Assembly: GCA_005656395.1 (NCBI GenBank)
Contig: SRSI01000060.1
Location: 434,001-498,000, forward strand
Length of the DNA: 64,000 nucleotides
DNA from: Strongyloides papillosus
Lineage: Eukaryota; Nematoda; Chromadorea; Rhabditida; Strongyloididae
Direction of reading: 5' to 3'
Shown: one piece after another, positions 26,833 to 39,245 of the stretch
How positions within the stretch are numbered: the first letter of the stretch is position 1
Layout of the letters: each line of letters opens with the position of its first letter
Position numbers and translations under genes: made by a program
Notes under the pieces: generated by a model
Database searches by the model: none
Seen by the model: only the letters and a program-made list of their open reading frames with translations
Told to the model about the DNA's origin: nothing

Positions 26833-27865
26833 TATATAAAAAATTAGATTATAAGAAAATAAAAAAAAATCTAATATCTCGAGGACGGATAAAGTTATTA
26901 TGACAATATATATATCATTCAATATATAATTTAATCCTTCGAGAAAATTGGGGAAATACTATGTTTTAAATGTTTTATCTTGGCATACTTTTTTAAAAAA
27001 ATTATGAAAAATTCCCCCTGATTATTTTTCTAAAAAAATTTGATCAGATATTAAGGTACTTAAAGTTTCTGAATTTTTTAAAATTATACTTGAAATGTAA
27101 TCTTAACCCTTTCAGCTTCAAACTTTTAAAAACATAACTTTTTCAATTTTAAAGATAATGAAATGATTTTATACTTATTCGATAGAGAAGAGTTGGCGAA
27201 ATAACACTATCTAAAATTTAATATAGCGCTACTTAATATTAAAGTACAGTAGTTGCTTAAATTTGTAGTAAAATGACTCAATTAGTAAAAATTTTAGAAT
27301 AACAAATTTATAAAATATAAATCCATATGGTTAGGCAATAAAACAATAAACAAACATTATTATTGTAACCTTTTGAGTTCTATTATGATAAGTATTCAAT
27401 TCTTGCAATAATCTTTTCTTAGACACTTTTATAAGGAATAATAAATTTTAATATAAATAATATGAAGAAATTTTTTTGATACATATGCATGATAAAGCTA
27501 AGAATTGCAAAAGTTTACCAAAAACAATAAAAATACTATGACTATCCTATGATACTTAGTAGATATAGGTAGAAAGTACTTTTACAATAGAATAAACTTT
27601 TTTTACTGACTAAATGTGTATAACTATATTAACTTTTAAGCTGTTATTCGATAGATAGATTTTATTTTATTAGAATTTTAAATATTTTATTCAATTTCGC
27701 CATTCTTTTTTTACTGTATTCGTTTTTAAAAAATAATATTTTAATTAAAATTTGCTCTGTTACAATCAATTTAGGTTTGGAACTGAAAGTGTTAAAATAA
27801 ACTAAGAATACCATTTTTTTAATTTTTTTCTCATGATCGAAATATATCGTTGTAAAATGTTAAAA
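26833..27865. other. AT-rich DNA without recognisable features
   Basis: No open frame, inverted repeat or splice-consistent exon was seen between the fold-back element and the next mariner. Confidence 0.5.
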
Positions 27866-27867
27866 TA

Positions 27868-29457
27868 CATGGTTTGTTCTAAAAGTAATGAGAATGATCT
27901 ATTTATGGCTTTCACAAGAATTGTGTTAAAACGTTGAGAATAGGGTTTTGTAGAAACAATTCTTCTATATAAAATAGCATATATCCCATTTGAATCCGAG
28001 TCTTGCAGAATTTTTCATGTTGAAAAAATTAGACTCATGTTTAGTATTCTCGTCACGCGTAATAATATCATTGCTTTAGTTGGCAAAAAGATTACAAAAA
28101 ATACATGATTTTTAGAAAAAGTAATCAGAATGAATAGAGAACTTTTTATTTACAAAATCTATAATTTATCACCTTCAAAGTAAGACCCATTGAACCTTAT
28201 ACAACGATTTCAGCGACGTTCCCATTTTTCATAACAACACAGGAAATTCTCATGTGTTAGTGTTTTTAGAGATCTCATCGATGCTAATTTTATATTCCAT
28301 AAAGCCCCAAAATGGTGACCATCAAAATGTTTTTTAAGTTTGGGAAATAAAAAAAGTCACACGGCGCATGATTAGGATTGTAAAGAGAATAAGGTAATGA
28401 GGTAATCTTTTTCGAGCATATAAATTCCATTACAACTGACGATGAGTGACTTGGTGCATTATTATGATGAAAAATCCATAAATCAGCAATGTTAGGCGAA
28501 CTCGCATAACTCGTTTGCTCAAATGCTCAAAGACTTGTTAAAAGAACTCTAAATTAATTGTTTGTCCTCGTTGAACGGACTTTTCACAAACAATTTCATA
28601 ACGTTCGAAAAAAACAATAAGAATTAATTTAATTTTTGATTTGCTTATACGACATTTCTTAAGTCGGGATAAATCCGGAATGTGCCATTGAGAACATTTT
28701 TTTTTGATTTCAGGATCTACTAAAAAATCCATGTTTTATCTGCAGTAATCACTATACTCAAAAAGTTTGGTTCAGTTGTCCTACGATCTAACAATTCCTG
28801 TGAAATTAATAAACGATTTACTTTTTGTTGATTAGATAAACTTTTCGGTACAAATTTTGAACAGACTTTTCTCATGTTAAGATTTTCAGTAATTATTCGA
28901 TGACCCATAGTTTTTGACAATTTTATTTTCTCTGTTATTAATCTCACATTCAATCTTCGGTCCCTATCTAAAGCAGCCTTAACAATAGCTACATTTTGAT
29001 CATTTGTTGAAGTTTATGGTTGAACTGTGCGTTTGTCATCTTTAATATCCTCTCTTCCAACCTTAAAAGCTTTGTGCTATCTAAAAATTTGAGCTGATGA
29101 CAAAGAATTTTCTCCATACGCCTTTTTCAGCATCTCCAGGGTGTCTGTGTCTGTTTTCTCGGGTTTTACACAAAACTTGATCGCTCCACATTGTTCAAAA
29201 CTTCTTTGTACGGTGATTGATGACAAGATCAAAAAATTTTAGTTTTGTGACAATGATGATATTTTTGTCACGACGAGAGTTCAAAACATGAGTCTACTTT
29301 TTTTAACATAAAACATTTTTTAGAGTTCGTATTCAAATGGAATATATGCCTTTTTGTAGAGCAGACTTTTCTCCACAAATCCCCGTTCTCATTTCTTTAA
29401 TTCAAACCTGTAAGGGTCGTAACAAGACCATACTCATTACTTTTGAGACAGACCATG
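27868..29457 (-). mobile_element. Mariner of a second subfamily, decayed
   Basis: The left end CATGGTTTGTTCTAAAAGTA and the inverted right end (CATTACTTTTGAGACAGACCATG overlaps it) are flanked by TA at 27866-27867 and 29458-29459. The - strand carries transposase blocks at about 28953-28540: VNRLLISQELLDRR, then IVITADKTWIF where ITGDETW is usual, then SQWHIPDLSRLKK, ISKSKIKLILIVFF and VQRGQTINLEF. That is the mariner type with RPKKARMSKSKVK and GQTVN motifs. Frames shift between blocks and the catalytic GDE reads ADK, so it is inactive. At 1,590 bp it is longer than typical, so some internal insertion is likely. Confidence 0.88.
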
Positions 29458-29459
29458 TA

Positions 29460-30724
29460 TTATAAGCAATATTTAGACTAATTTAAAGTTGTTAAAAATT
29501 TCCTAGTGGAAAAAAACATGATATTTTTATGGTAAATTTCTTTTAAATATAGTTAACAAGTTAACAATTATTAAATTTCTAAACTGTTTGCATTACTCCT
29601 TACAAACATATTTACTAATAGAAAGACAGAAATTGCATAGTCTTTTAATATTTGATTTAGCAGTCTACAGTTTTTCTTTTCAGGCATTTCGTATTTTCTT
29701 GTTTATGTTAATACTGTATTAAGTAGTGTAGAAGAAACAGTGATTTCGAATGTTAATTTTTTAGAAACATTTTTTGTAAATCTGTATCAATAATACATGT
29801 TTTTCTGCAATTTATTCGAAAATATTTCTCTTTCTAAATTTTTTTCAAAATTTAATATGTTATAAATAGTATGCTTATTTAGAAGTAGGTAATCAACAAT
29901 AAACAAACAATAAATTGTATTCCATGATTTTGATCAATTTTTTATTGAATTATGTTTTATCATGAAGTCTAATATATCTAATCCTTCATTATAATAAGTA
30001 TAATCCATTTCAAATTTGGTTTAAATTTAAATTTAGTGCAAGAAAAATGAGCATTTAATAAAGTCTTTATATTTTTTTCTGAATCAAATACAAATGATTT
30101 TAATATAAGATTGCTGCTATTAAAAACTTTTTATTTTATCAATAAGGTTTTTTTACCTAATAGGCAGCTCTTTGACTTATACCGCCTAGTTTTTGAAATA
30201 TTTACATAGCTATCTAATAAATGTTTAAAACATCATAATCATTAGCGAGATTTCATTTTCTGCTCCTATTCTCTATTTTTCTTGGATATCCAAAACTTCT
30301 TTTTTAATTGTAGATTCTCAACAACTAGAAGATTCTCTTTTTGAATATCAGATTTTTTATTCTTACTGGTGTCTGTTTCTTCTGTAAAAAATGTTCAACT
30401 CTATCTAATAATTCCATAAATACTTACTTTTTTATTGTCAAATATCAATGCCAAAGAAAATGAATAAAAACAACTATCAAAAATTATAAAGGATCCTTGT
30501 TATACAGGTTCCGTCATACGTAAAAACAAACTTAATATATAGTTGTTGAAAATATTATTTTTCTACCATGTAATTCATATTTGATAACATTACGGAATCT
30601 TAAAGAAATTAACGTTTCAAATCTTTAATTCATATTTTTTAGTTTTAGTAAGATTAAAACAGGCAAAAAAGCATTTTTTTATATCCTGTTTGTAATTTAT
30701 CTAAAGAATATGTACCACATAATA
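29460..30724. other. AT-rich DNA with a possible short coding fossil
   Basis: It is mostly featureless. On the - strand, about 30480-30240 reads as lysine-rich, coiled-coil-like peptide in shifting frames (for example KENLLVVENLQLKKK), which might be a remnant of a transposon protein. It is too short to assign. Confidence 0.35.
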
Positions 30725-30726
30725 TA

Positions 30727-32010
30727 ATAGGTTGTATTATATTAATCGCATTGTTTTAATCTAATTTTTAAATCTGCATAATTTTACTAAAAAATAGCAT
30801 TTTTATTCGAAATAAGAGCCATTAGAATTTACACATTGTTGCCAACGAGATACTAGCTTAATTATTCAATTTTGGTAAAAATTTGAGCTTCTAAATTCAA
30901 AGAAAGCTTCAAAAGCAGTTTTTATGTCCGTATCATTTCTGAAGATTTTCTCTGTTAAGAAGTTGTCAAGGTGTTTAAAAAAGTGAAACTCTGATTGAGC
31001 AGAATTAAGGGAATACGCTAATTGAGGCAAACTTTTATATCTTAATTCGCTCAATTAATAGAGGATCGTCTTTGAAACGTGCGGCCTTGCGTTATCTCAA
31101 AGGATAATTGATCCTTTTCTATTGACTGCAGCAGGTAAATTTTGTGACAATTTCTGTTGCATTTCTTCAAATTTCGACAATAAGATTCTGAATTAATAGT
31201 TTCGCCAGGTTTCATAAACTTATAATGAATGAATCTTGCAGCAAAACACCAAACAGTCACCATAAATTTCTTTGGTGTAAGTTTGGGTTTTGAAAAGTGT
31301 TTTGGAGCTCCATTTTTGTCCAACCATTGTCCAGTTCTTTTAAGATTGTCGTACAGAATCCACTTTTCAATACAATTATAAGACGACTTAGAAATAAGTT
31401 ATTTTGTTCCTCAAAATGAGAGAATAACAAACCTAATAACGACGCAATTTTTGATAGTCGTCTAATTCGCGAGATATCTATTGGTCGAGCTTTTTTGTTT
31501 TTTCTATCTTCTTTAAGTGATTAGAAATTGTAGATTTTGATACATTTAACGCGTCTGCAAGTTCCCTAACAGTCGTCCGTAGATTAGCTTCAACAGCTTT
31601 TCGCAAATTATCATTATTAAGAACAGACCCAGGTCTCCCACGCTCTTCGTTTTCGAGATTTTTATTGCCTTCTTTGAATTTTCTAAGCCATCTTTTTACA
31701 GTAGCGAGAGAGACAAGATCTTCTCCGAAAGTTTCATTAATATCTTGAGTTGTTTTTGCAGCATTAGAATCACCTTTGAAACTCATAAAGCATAATAGCA
31801 CAAAATATCACATTTTGATAGCATTGTTTGTTTTTGAAATAAGATAATGATAAATAGAGCTCATGACAATAATACATATATAATTACATGAAAAACATTT
31901 AGGAAAATCTAACAGTTTCTTTTATTAAACCAAAACATAGCCAAACATTAGAGCGAATGTGCATTAAGAAACGCGCATTCAAATTTATGCATTTAATAAT
32001 GGACAACGTT
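30727..32010 (-). mobile_element. Mariner, Hsmar1/cecropia-like, decayed
   Basis: This is related to the mariner at 24881-26164. The - strand helix-turn-helix region is still open from about 31801 to 31478 (MSFKGDSNAAKTTQDINETF, KRWLRKFKEGN, ENEERGRPGSV, VSKSTISNHLKK). Downstream blocks shift frame: 31323-31051 begins MDKNGAPKHFSKPKLTPKK and includes VTVWCFAARFIHY and KPGETINSESY; 31054-30866 holds the C-terminus with YSLNSAQSEFHFFKHLDNF. The conserved order of blocks fixes the family. The ends are eroded: the left reads ATAGGTTGTATT after TA, and the right GGACAACG. The boundaries are approximate. Confidence 0.85.
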
Positions 32011-32301
32011 GTATATGGATCCATCACTTTGTAAAATTCCAGGTATCAAATATTAAGCCTATTAGATCAAGAAAGTTGACGTTACATTTTTAAATACGCA
32101 CATACAGACAGAATTCCTATAAAAATATATAAAAAATTTAAAAACACTATCAGAATGACACGTACATACATATTAAGAAAATTTTAATATTGCAGGACGT
32201 TAATATTTATCTAGCTGGTTTTCAAATTGAAATATATCAGTTTTTAAGCTTTAACTTTAGCATATGCTTATTGTGAATAAATTATTTAATATTTGAAACT
32301 A

Positions 32302-33549
32302 CACGCAAAAAAAAGTAGGACAAATTTCGATATTATTACGTAAAATTCATTAAAAATCTCCCACCATTTTAAAATTTCATAATTTATTCAAATTTTATAA
32401 ATATCCAGCGACAACGAAAATATTTTAAATGACTAAAATATTAGGTTTTTGTATAAATTTGGTTGTTTTTTTACAAAAATATATAATTTTTATATTTTTA
32501 AATAATGTAATATTTATTTAATCTGAAAAATTTTCAAAATATTATACTTATTTTAGAATCTTATTTGTTTTTTTTAAAATATATTATGAAGTACCTTATT
32601 ACGAATCAATTCCGTTTAAAATTGTTAACGTTTCAGCAAAAGTCATAATTTCAAACATTCTACTAACAACAGTAATTTTGGAAATTTAAAAATTTCACAG
32701 CAATTCTAACGAAAAGCAATAACTATTTAACAGCACAAAGTGTTATTAATTAAGTATATTATTTCAGTATTTGCTTTTTCCTTTATTTAAATTAAAATAT
32801 TTAAAAATTATTTTTATCACGAACAAAACATATAGTGTTTTAAAACTTTTAATAAGTTTGACTTTTTAAAATAATCATGAAAAACAGTATTATAAAAAAA
32901 GTTGAATCATCAAATGAATATAACTTTATATAAAAAGGAAGAATCTCTGACTCTCACACAGACTTTCATGGGAATGTAACAAAGGATCCGCTCTCTCAAA
33001 AGGATAGTCCTGGAAATTTGGAAGGTCGCCTAAAATCCAAGGTATAAAAGGGACCAATTTTTGTTAAATAGTCTTTCTTTACTTTTACTCCGTCTTATAC
33101 AGTCGGCTTTGCACTGTTGGTATTATATTGTAGAATCGTTTATTAATAAAGTTATTATTGTTATCTATAGTGTACGTGTTTTCTAAATTTTATATATATC
33201 CAACAATTTAAAATAAGGCTAAAAATTTAATTTTTAGTAATTCAAACAATTGAAGATTATTAAAAAAATACTGTCATATGCCATTAAATACTTCTTATAA
33301 AAACATTTATAATATTATACAAAGTTAATATCAAATATTGTATTTTAAAATGTATCGTAGAGAATAACTTGAAAGTTTAAAATAACAACAATATAATAGA
33401 AAAATAGAAACTTATTTTAATTATTGCTTTAGTTTTTTGTACAAAATAATTACGTTAAAATTAGTCGCAAATCGAGAAAATCAAATTTTTTTAGGTGGGA
33501 CAAATTTATTATATTTTACGCAAATGTGTGTTCCATTTTTTTTTTTGTG
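32302..33549 (-). mobile_element. CACACAAAA-ended element, copy B2, carrying an LTR-like insertion
   Basis: Its ends, CACGCAAAAAAAAGTAGGAC and the inverse GTTCCATTTTTTTTTTGTG, are flanked by TA. The sequence follows copy B3 (44325-45279) along its whole length, except for a 289-bp interruption at 32937-33225. It has no coding capacity. Confidence 0.82.
32937..33225 (+). mobile_element. Solo-LTR-like insertion within B2
   Basis: Copy B3 runs straight through this point, so the 289 bp here are inserted; AAAAA lies on each side as a possible 5-bp duplication. The segment is far richer in G and C than its host. It holds an apparent promoter (TATAAAAG at 33043-33050, then a TACAGTCGG initiator-like site about 50 bp on), and AATAAA at 33145. 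TGTAACAAAGG at 32976 could be an LTR start. Its size and signals suit a solo LTR, but the termini are not clear TG...CA ends, so the class is inferred. Confidence 0.55.
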
Positions 33550-33551
33550 TA

Positions 33552-33999
33552 GTAAAAGCAAGAATGAATACATATTTATTTGTTAATAATTACGTAACAG
33601 CAAATAAAAAATAAATTTATTAATAATTTAAAAAATTTAAATTTCTTTATCTGTATAAAAAAGAAAATAAAATTATAACATAGTAATAAAATAACATAAA
33701 CATATCTTTTAGATGTAAAACTGATATTCAGAACAATTATGACATTATATCTTTAGTTAATAAATTTCTAAATAATTTGATATTAAAAATTAATAATTGT
33801 ATAATTTAGAGTTTTAATCACTTAATATTCGGTTCAATATCCTACTATTTACATTAATTACAATAGTGAAGCTAGCAATAAATAAATATATGGAAAATAA
33901 AAATCACTTGATAGATTACTTATGATTATTAAATTTTTGATAAAACTAAAAAAGCATTATACTAAAATAAATTAAAATAATATTGGCACAGTAACTACA
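33552..33999. other. AT-rich DNA without recognisable features
   Basis: It lies between copies B2 and A2. No open frames or repeats of note were seen. Confidence 0.45.
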
Positions 34000-34001
34000 T
34001 A

Positions 34002-35172
34002 CAAAACAAAAAAAGAAAGGACAAATTTTGACAATTTTTTCTAAAATGCGAAAAAATTTCCCACCATTTAAAAAAATAAATTTTATTAAAATTTAAAAAA
34101 TATTAAACGAGGACAAAAATGTTTCAAATGACTTTAAATATTAGGTTATCAATAAATTTTGCCGTTTTATTTACAAATATATATATAACATTTTGAAGTA
34201 AGTCAACTTTTATTTAATCTTTATGTTTTTTAATATCATGTTAATCTTAGAGTCTGACTTATATTTTAATAACTGTGAAGTCAGTTGTTAGAATTCAATT
34301 TCGTATAAAGTTTAAACCAAAATCATTCTTCAATAAAATCTACTAGCAACAATGCGTTTAAAAATTTAAAAGATTCATAATAAAAAGAACGAAATGTCAA
34401 AAATCATTATTTAACCACATAAACTTTAATAATCAAAAATATTATCTTAGTATTTGATATTATTTTAAATTAAAGTATGTAAAAGTTATTTTTTATTATA
34501 GAAAAAAATCCATACTATCTTATAACTTTTCATGAGTTTGATTTTTAAATAGAGTAAAGCCATGCACCTTTAATAAGAAAGAAAATAGTGGTCATAGATC
34601 ATCGATAAATAAAAAACATATATAAAGCGATAGTCAGTAAAATTTTTCACATTTAATTTTGCTGACTGCTCATAAGTTAAAACTCCTTTTTACTTGATTG
34701 TTATTTTATAGGTGGCGACAAATGAAAGATTAAATAAAAACTCGTCTAATTTACTGACACAAAACTTTTATCATATAAAAATTTTACTATGGGACCTATA
34801 AAAACATTATAAAGAAAATTTGAGCTTTCCGATGAGTATAATTTAAAAAAAAATTTAAAATAATTCAAATTATTCAAACATCTTAGAAAAAAAAATTACG
34901 ATATGTTAAGAAGTTCTTTTCATAAAAGAATTTATAATCTTACATAAAATTAAATTTTAATCTTGTATTTTAAAATGTATTGTAGAAAACAACTTAAGTT
35001 CATAAATAACAATAATATAATAGAGAAATAGAAGCTTATTTTAATCGTTGCTTTAATTAGTATGTACGAAATAATTGCAATAAATAAATCACAAATCGAG
35101 AAAATTCAAACTTTATCAGGTGAAAAAAATCCACTACATTTGATGGAAAGTTGATCCTGTTTTTTTATCTGT
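34002..35172 (-). mobile_element. CACACAAAA-family element, copy A2, eroded, with an extra segment
   Basis: It is in the reverse orientation to A1. The left end (ACAAAACAAAAAAAGAAAGG) and the following TTTGACAATTTT and AAATTTCCCACC match the inverted right end of A1. The right side carries AATCGAGAAAATTCAAACTTT (near 35095), matching the inverse of the A1 left arm. It is about 200 bp longer than its relatives; extra sequence lies at roughly 34560-34790. The ends are eroded and the boundaries are approximate. Confidence 0.65.
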
Positions 35173-35174
35173 AT

Positions 35175-35775
35175 CTAATTGAGCTTTTTAATTAGAAAAT
35201 TAACAAATAAAATTATATGTTTGGATAAATAGAGTGAATGTTGCAACATACTTTCCTTCTATGGTAGAAATTAAAAAGATCTATTGTTAATAAGCAATAC
35301 AAATATTTTTGTTTAGTTATTATTTAATAAATATAATTTAAAAATAATTTGATACCAAAAAAACCTTCTTTTGTAATTCTAACAAAATAAAAAAGTAATA
35401 AGTTAATAAATAGTATAAGCAATTAATTTTATACTGAATTTATCTATTTGTTGTGATTATTTATTATTAGTTGTAACAACATTTAAATTTTCGGCATAGT
35501 AATTCTCTAATTAATTATTATGTTAATTTAAAATATGGTAAAATATTAAAAGTGTAAAGATAATATTTGATTGGCGTTTATTACTAACTATAATAGCTAT
35601 AAGTGGCCACCTTAAACTTTACAATTAAAAAGAAAAATAGATATATTAAAAAGTTACTTATTCAATGTAAAATATTCGTTAAGCAATGAAATAATTTTAC
35701 AAGGTATAAGTCTTATATAATATAAAAACGATGACATAACAGGATTAATAAAAAATTCAAAGATTACAACTAATA
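35175..35775. other. AT-rich DNA without recognisable features
   Basis: It is a gap between copy A2 and the second fold-back element. Nothing was found on either strand. Confidence 0.45.
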
Positions 35776-35777
35776 TA

Positions 35778-37223
35778 CAAGGTGTCCCATAATTAACTCC
35801 CCACCTGCGAGAGCTTATAACTTTTTTCTACGAAGAGATAAAAACGTGAAATTTTGCAGATCAGTAGAACTAAGAGACAATATTTTTTATTTTTTTATTT
35901 TTAAAAAATTATGGTTCCATTAGGACTTATGGCCATTTTAAAAAAATGTGTTTTTTTTGCCTTTATAAGTACGTAACTTTTTTATATAAAAAGATATTAA
36001 GATAATTCTTTTACAGATCGAAAGCTCAACTTCTTTTGTACTATAATTTTTAATATCATAAATATTAAACTTCATTAACATTGTTTAATTTTTAATTAAA
36101 ACAAAAAAACCACGATTTTTGCCAAAATTCGTAGTTTTTTCAAAATTAAAGCTTATTGAGAAGATTCTCGCAAAAGCTTTATCATTATTCTGATAAAGTT
36201 AACGATACTCTATCCAACGGTAATAATCTTGTTTCCTAGTGATAAAGTTCAAGAAAGTTATGACAATTCAGAAATAGTCTAATTTTTCATTTTCTTTAGT
36301 ATTTGAAAAAAAAGTATGCTATTTCTTTCAATTTTTCAACATCGATAATAATTTTTTATTGAAAGTAGTTTAAATATTATTTTATTTTTTATTGCTAATT
36401 GTTCATATTTCGAACATAAACCGAATGAGAACAAGGTCGAAAATACGAAATTTTTGAAAGATGCATAAAAATGCTCTTATAGGGCAATTGTTATGTAAAA
36501 TAGTACAAAACGCAGATAAATTGAAATAAAAGTTTAGAAAAATGATTTTTAAAAAAATTTAAGTGATAAAATTTATTGGAATTTTTTTGGCCAAATATGG
36601 ACAAATGAGCAATATACCGTAAATTAGCATACTTTATTGATCAAAATAATACTATTAGGTATTAAATATGTTAAAAAAATAGTGTTTATAACTTAATTTT
36701 TTACCAAAAGTACGAAATTTGTGATCTTTGGTAAATCATAACTTTTGTCAATGGCATTTTATTTTAATGGCACTATACTCATTCAATAGAGCTTCGTTAA
36801 CTTTATCAGAATAATGATAAAGCTTTTGCGAGAATCTTCTCAATAAGCTTTAATTTTGAAAAAACTACGAAATTTTGGCAAAAATCGTGGTTTTTTTGTT
36901 TTAATTAAAAATTAAACAATGTTAATGAAGTTTAATATTTATGATATTAAAAATTATAGTACAAAAGAAGTTGAGCTTTCGATCTGTAAAAGAATTATCT
37001 TAATATCTCTTTATATAAGAAAGTTAGGTACTCATAAAAGCGAAAAAAACACATTGTTTTAAAATGGCCATAAGTCCTAATGGGACTATAATTTTTTAAA
37101 AATAAAAAAAATAAAAAATATTGTCTCTTAGTTCTACTAATCTGCAAAATTTCACGTTTTTATCTCTTCGTAGAAAAAAGTTATAAGCTCTCGCATGTGG
37201 GGAGTTAATTATGGGATACTCTG
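35778..37223. mobile_element. Long-armed fold-back element E (TA target)
   Basis: It is 1,446 bp, flanked by TA on both sides. The left end CAAGGTGTCCCATAATTAAC is matched by the inverted right end CAGAGTATCCCATAATTAAC. The two arms, about 430-460 bp each, are almost perfect inverted copies: for example, GATTCTCGCAAAAGCTTTA near 36162 faces TAAAGCTTTTGCGAGAATC near 36817. The single-stranded middle is about 550 bp and non-coding. It is related to element D in arms and middle. As RNA or single-stranded DNA it would form a very long hairpin. Confidence 0.88.
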
Positions 37224-37225
37224 TA

Positions 37226-37681
37226 TATTCTTATTATACATTATTTTTAATTATACTAGTTAAATCAAAGTGCATTATTTTTATTACACTAGTTAAATAA
37301 AATTTTTTAAGTAAAATGTATCTTTACGTGGAAAATCATAAACTGTTCTAATTTTGATTACAATGTAAATATAAATTTTTGAAAATGATTTATTAAACTA
37401 TTAAAGTAAAAAATAGCCTTCTTTTTGAAATAATCAGTTGTATGTACTAATCCTAGAATGTGCAATACATCAAATTTGATACATTTGATTGTTTTATTGA
37501 AAAATGCAGGTATTTTTCAAATATATTTGTTAATAAGAGTTATTTTCAATTTAAAAGATTACTAATCGCGGATTGTAAGGTGAAAAAAAATACATTTTCT
37601 TATACTTTATATCAAGTTTATTTAAAAAAAATAAAGTCCGTTAGATATATCACTATAAATTGAAAATATTTAATAAGGCAA
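37226..37681. other. AT-rich DNA without recognisable features
   Basis: The longest open frame here (67 codons at 37460) has no family resemblance and AT-rich composition typical of chance. Confidence 0.45.
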
Positions 37682-39243
37682 CACACAAAAAAATGGAAAG
37701 CATTTTTGTGTAAAATGTAATAAATTTTTCCCACCTATTAAAATTTAAATTTTCTTAATTTGCGACTAATTTTATCGCAACTATATCGTACTTAAAAATT
37801 AAGGCATTAATTAAGTAGTTATTGAAATAAGTTTCAATTTTTTACTATATTATTGTTATTTTAAAACATAGATTGTCTTCTACAATACTTTTTTAAATAT
37901 TGGATTAGAATTTAATTTTATGTAAGTTATAAATGTTTTTATAAAAAAGCAATTTTTAACATACCAAAATATTTTTTTTGATAAGTTTTAATAGTTTAAG
38001 TTATTATAAATTACACTTTTTATTTTATAAAATTACACTCTTCTGAAAGCCGAAGGAATTTTTTAATGACGTTAATCGTCCTATTTAAAAAATTAAATTT
38101 ATGAAAAGTTATAATAATATATGGATTTTTATTTATAGTAAAAAATATCTTCAACATATTAGAACTTAGTATAAGGACAAATACTAAAAAAATATGGTAC
38201 TGTTCTATTTCGGTAGGGCAATTTCTGAAAGTATTTTTTTGTTAATAAAAGTGATAATATGATAAAATAGAGTAACTAATAATGATTATACAATACTTTC
38301 TCAGTGATAATGAGAAAAAAATTTTAAAATTTTGAAAATCTTTAGGCATAAATAACTGATAACGCACACCGGTCATCTTGGTAGTATATACCTCTATTAA
38401 GTCACTAAAAATTTTGGAAATTAAGATGGGAAAAGTGATAATATGGCAAAGTAAGATGATTTAAAATGATAAGATGGTACTTTCTCATTGATAATAAGAA
38501 AAAAGTCCTAAAAAATAAAGAAATTTTGTTAACTTTATTATGCAAAATTAACTACGTCCATATACATTTAGTGAGGTGTGCTGTAAAAATGGTGAACCAT
38601 TTCATTAACACAATGCCTAAGTAGAGTATTTAAGACCCTAATGATTATTATTGAGATATAAAAATTGAAAACGTCGATGGATGATAATTGTTAAAAACAC
38701 TTTGTTCTATTTATATAGATAATAAAAATTTAAACAATTTTTTTTTAATATTCAAAAATAATATTTTTAAAATTGCCCTACCGAAATAGAACAGTACCAA
38801 AAATATTTTTTATTATTAATGCTTTGTGTGGTTAAATAATAATTTCTAGCTTTTTGTTATTATTATTGCGAATTTTTTATATTTATTGTTCCTAGTAAAT
38901 TGTTAAGGACAATGATTTTTGTTAAAAATTAACAACTTTACACGAAATTGAGTTCTTACAGTGTATTTTATGTATATTAGAAAAAAAGTAGATTCTAAGA
39001 TTAGTATTATATCAAAAACATCAAGATTTAATAAAAATTACAGTACTTCAAAATGTAAAACATACATAATTTTGAAAAAAACAGCGAAATTTTGTGATAA
39101 CCTTATATTTTGCATCGTTAAAAAACTTTTTGCTGTCGCTTGTTTTTTCTAAAATTTAAATAAATGTTAATTTTTTTAACAGGTGGGAATTTTTATTGCA
39201 TTTTAGACAAATTTGTCAAAATTTTTTTCTTTTTTTCTTTCTG
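37682..39243 (+). mobile_element. CACACAAAA-ended element, copy A3, carrying element C
   Basis: The left end CACACAAAAAAATGGAAAG and the internal TTTTTCCCACC and TTAATTTGCGACTAATTTTA follow copy A1 base by base, with scattered changes. The right side has AGGTGGGAATTTTTATTGC and the eroded end TTTTTTTCTTTCTG. Taking out element C and its duplicated site leaves about 950 bp. This copy preserves the empty site for nested copy B1. Confidence 0.8.
38196..38798. mobile_element. Element C: 603-bp non-autonomous element with perfect 29-bp inverted ends and 8-bp duplication
   Basis: The ends start GGTACTGTTCTATTTCGGTA and are perfect inverted copies for 29 bp. AAAAATAT is repeated directly outside both ends (38188-38195 and 38799-38806), an 8-bp target duplication. 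The interior repeats a motif: TACTTTCTCAGTGATAATGAG near 38292 and TACTTTCTCATTGATAATAAG near 38471. There is no coding capacity. An 8-bp duplication is seen in hAT, P, MULE and a few other groups; the GGTAC start does not decide between them. The lack of end divergence suggests recent insertion. Confidence 0.93.
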
Positions 39244-39245
39244 TT

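Noticed and set aside
30240..30480. Lysine-rich - strand reading considered as an N-terminal fragment of the transposase-like family
   Set aside because: Only a coiled-coil-like composition is shared; none of the family's landmark words is present.
35778..37223. Large inverted repeat read as a possible origin or inverted gene duplication
   Set aside because: It has TA-flanked GTGTCCC ends and a relative at 24148-26830, so a transposable fold-back explains it fully.
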